The position numbers and the translations under genes were made by a program. The notes below the pieces were generated by a model. The model ran no database searches, was not told the origin of the DNA, and saw nothing but the letters and a program-made list of their open reading frames with translations. Shown piece by piece: positions 22,101 to 23,444 of a stretch of DNA of 23,444 bases (its first letter is position 1; each line of letters starts with the position of its first letter). This DNA comes from Lingula anatina (lineage: Eukaryota > Brachiopoda > Lingulata > Lingulida > Lingulidae): contig NW_019773581.1 in the NCBI RefSeq assembly GCF_001039355.2, positions 139,532-162,975 of the forward strand, given 5' to 3'.

Positions 22101-22188
22101 CATTTTATTATTTTTATTTCAGAAATGTTTAGACCGTATTGATTGTTTAAGTCAAGGAATCAATGAGATGCTGTCAAGACGACCATAA
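19138..22188 (+). CDS. BAG1: BAG1, Hsp70/Hsc70 co-chaperone with ubiquitin-like domain
   Basis: BAG1 releases ADP from Hsp70/Hsc70 through its BAG domain. Its ubiquitin-like domain can link the chaperone to the proteasome. Exons are 19138-19183, 19847-19981, 20295-20377, 20690-20803, 21608-21778 and 22123-22188, joined in phase to 204 aa. This is near the short human isoform (about 230 aa as I recall). The ubiquitin-like domain spans about residues 7-88 (LRLKLVHG, VPIPGQRLIFKGKSLKD, LSKLGMKQDSKIMLIGKK). The BAG helices span about 92-200 (YFPKDLKGEALAKL, YMRILERLDSI, RLRRKTLVTKVQ). The four human Hsc70-contact residues E212, D222, R237 and Q245 correspond to E150, D160, R175 and Q183 with exact spacing. 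There is no long charged N-terminal extension as in BAG1L. It shares a 241-bp promoter with RADX. The exon 4 acceptor (ttgttaag) is less typical. Confidence 0.95.
19184..21607 (+). other. BAG1 introns 1-4, no further genes
   Basis: The introns are 19184-19846, 19982-20294, 20378-20689 and 20804-21607. An (AATA)n tract of about 20 bp ends near 19816, shortly before the exon 2 acceptor. Plus-strand frames at 19867-20073 and 20894-21082 read through exon 2 or lie inside intron 4 and are not separate genes. Confidence 0.8.
21906..21984. repeat. Imperfect direct repeat in BAG1 intron 5
   Basis: The 33-bp units at 21906-21938 and 21952-21984 share AGAAGACCTT/GGAAGACCTT cores followed by ATAAGTGA, matching at 28 of 33 positions at a 46-bp period. 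Function is unknown. Confidence 0.85.
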
Positions 22189-23105
22189 AAAACATTAACT
22201 CTCAACCAGGCCATGTTGATTTTTTAAAACTAGGATTTAAGAAACTCCAGAAATTTTAGTGGGCTGTATACAAAATTGAAAGTTGTTAAAATTTAAATTT
22301 GAAAGAAAATCAAAGTGAATCAGTATATAACAGGTAGAGGTGTTTTCTGAACCGATAATTATGAAATATATGTTGTGATATTAAAAACAGCTGTATATTA
22401 TCTGAGTGTGTGTGTCAATGTGATAATGTATTTTTAAAACACATTTGTACATAAAACCTCCTCATTTCATGTCATATCTGTTTATTTAATCTAACATCTC
22501 TTGGAGCAAATTGTCAAAGTAATTTCCTTCCGAGATCAGAAAATTGTAATTAAACTGTTGTCATTTCAAATTTTCAGGTAATATAAGATATTATAATGCT
22601 ATCATTACACTTAACCAGGTCCGTAGACATCATGATACTTTGCTCTAGACTTATTATTTTGTATCTACAGGGATATATATAGCGTGTTTTGGTTTAATAG
22701 TCAGTCTGAAAACTCAAAACTGTACCCAAAATTATGTGTGCTGTTTTTCAAAGATAGCATTTAGCATTAACTCATACCTCTCGAGTTCTTCCTTTTTGTT
22801 AACTTGTGATGTTCTTTAAAAGCTTGCCATTTGATAATTATTTTATATTTGAAGAATTAGGTATTCTTTCAATGAAGATTTTATTTGGAAATTGCTGTCG
22901 AGATTTACTACTCGAACTTATTAGTTTTAATAACATTTCAAGCCAGTCCAAAATATGTCTGTTTAAAATAGCTCAAAGAACGTGTTGAACCTTGTATTAA
23001 GAGGTTATGTTCTACGGATTGGTCTCGTATCAAGATTGCGGTGCTGTATTAATGTACTAACTGTCTGGTGACTTTATATCTCAAATAAAGTTTCTCTATA
23101 TTTGC
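22189..23105 (+). other. BAG1 3' UTR and downstream sequence
   Basis: This AT-rich sequence follows the BAG1 stop (TAA at 22186-22188). A clear AATAAA at 23084-23089, with a T/G-rich stretch (gtttgtttctttattttt) from about 23107, is a good candidate for the poly(A) site and would give a 3' UTR near 900 nt. ATTAAA near 22549 offers a shorter alternative. The short open frame at 22806-22988 has no recognised family. Confidence 0.55.
23084..23089 (+). terminator. Candidate BAG1 poly(A) signal
   Basis: AATAAA is followed at a suitable distance by T/G-rich sequence. It is the best-formed plus-strand signal downstream of BAG1 in the window. Confidence 0.5.
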
Positions 23106-23444
23106 AGTTTGTTTCTTTATTTTTCTGTCACCGGTTTCCTGCTCAAGAGTAGTCTGTGTACAGTCTATTATAGTCTCTATACATCAGGTGACCCATAGCT
23201 TGGCTTGCAACCAACTGGTCGGTACACGCGTACTGAAGACAAAATCCCCATATGCTTGACATCACGAATATTCACATGCGTCTCATATAATTAGGTGCGA
23301 ATGATGTGGTCTAATAAAAGGCATTGATTTGGCTGAAAATGAAACGTTTTGATCGAAATTATGGTAAATTGATGCCTGCTTCTCTGACAAAGGCAATATG
23401 TTAGTCCTCCCCGATGTTCTACCTTTTTTTTTTTTTTTTTTTTT
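23106..23444. other. Right-edge intergenic sequence ending in T21
   Basis: No gene is recognised. The window closes with 21 or more T (23424-23444). This could be the poly-A tail of a minus-strand retroelement beyond the edge, a simple homopolymer, or an assembly-gap border. Confidence 0.6.

Noticed and set aside
23424-23444. Terminal poly-T as a SINE tail inside the window
   Set aside because: A tail on this strand orientation would belong to an element to the right of the window. Nothing inside the window shows SINE promoter boxes.
1-23444. CRISPR array, phage genes, operons, tRNA or rRNA genes
   Set aside because: Both strands were looked over by eye. All repeats are simple, tandem or palindromic, no tRNA cloverleaf or rRNA block was noticed, and all solid coding signal is spliced eukaryotic.

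Overview
The window looks like AT-rich nuclear DNA from an animal. It has spliced genes with GT-AG introns, simple-sequence repeats and a non-autonomous DNA transposon. The gene set (a ciliary SAXO protein, VPS26C, RADX and BAG1) indicates a ciliated bilaterian. Intron sizes of roughly 250-1300 bp and the protein divergence from human suggest an invertebrate, but I cannot name the species. I found no prokaryotic operons, CRISPR array, rRNA or tRNA gene.

Four protein-coding genes alternate in strand. (1) 162-4364, minus: the 5' four exons of a stabilizer of axonemal microtubules (SAXO) gene, cut by the left edge. (2) 5078-10094, plus: a complete nine-exon VPS26C (DSCR3), 297 aa, the cargo-binding arrestin-like subunit of Retriever. 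(3) 10975-18896, minus: a complete fifteen-exon RADX, 828 aa, an RPA-like single-stranded DNA binding protein that acts with RAD51 at replication forks. (4) 19138-22188, plus: a complete six-exon BAG1, 204 aa, an Hsp70 nucleotide exchange factor. I built the gene models by hand from splice signals, reading phase and remembered family sequence. All internal phases close.

The layout is two head-to-head pairs (SAXO/VPS26C, 713 bp between start codons; RADX/BAG1, only 241 bp) joined tail to tail by 880 bp between VPS26C and RADX. The 241-bp gap is very likely a bidirectional promoter. The four proteins work in different processes (cilia, endosomal recycling, fork protection, chaperoning), so the clustering is one of transcription rather than of a shared pathway.

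The main non-genic item is a 935-bp, almost perfectly palindromic transposon with an 8-bp target duplication in VPS26C intron 2. Smaller items are a 91-bp-period tandem duplication that copies a SAXO splice donor, a diverged duplication in SAXO intron 1, a G-quadruplex-type G tract in VPS26C intron 1, (CT)n and (ATT)n tracts just after RADX splice donors, and a direct repeat in BAG1 intron 5. I see no new multi-gene system. The most notable points are the foldback element, the tight RADX/BAG1 promoter and lineage-specific features of RADX and SAXO.
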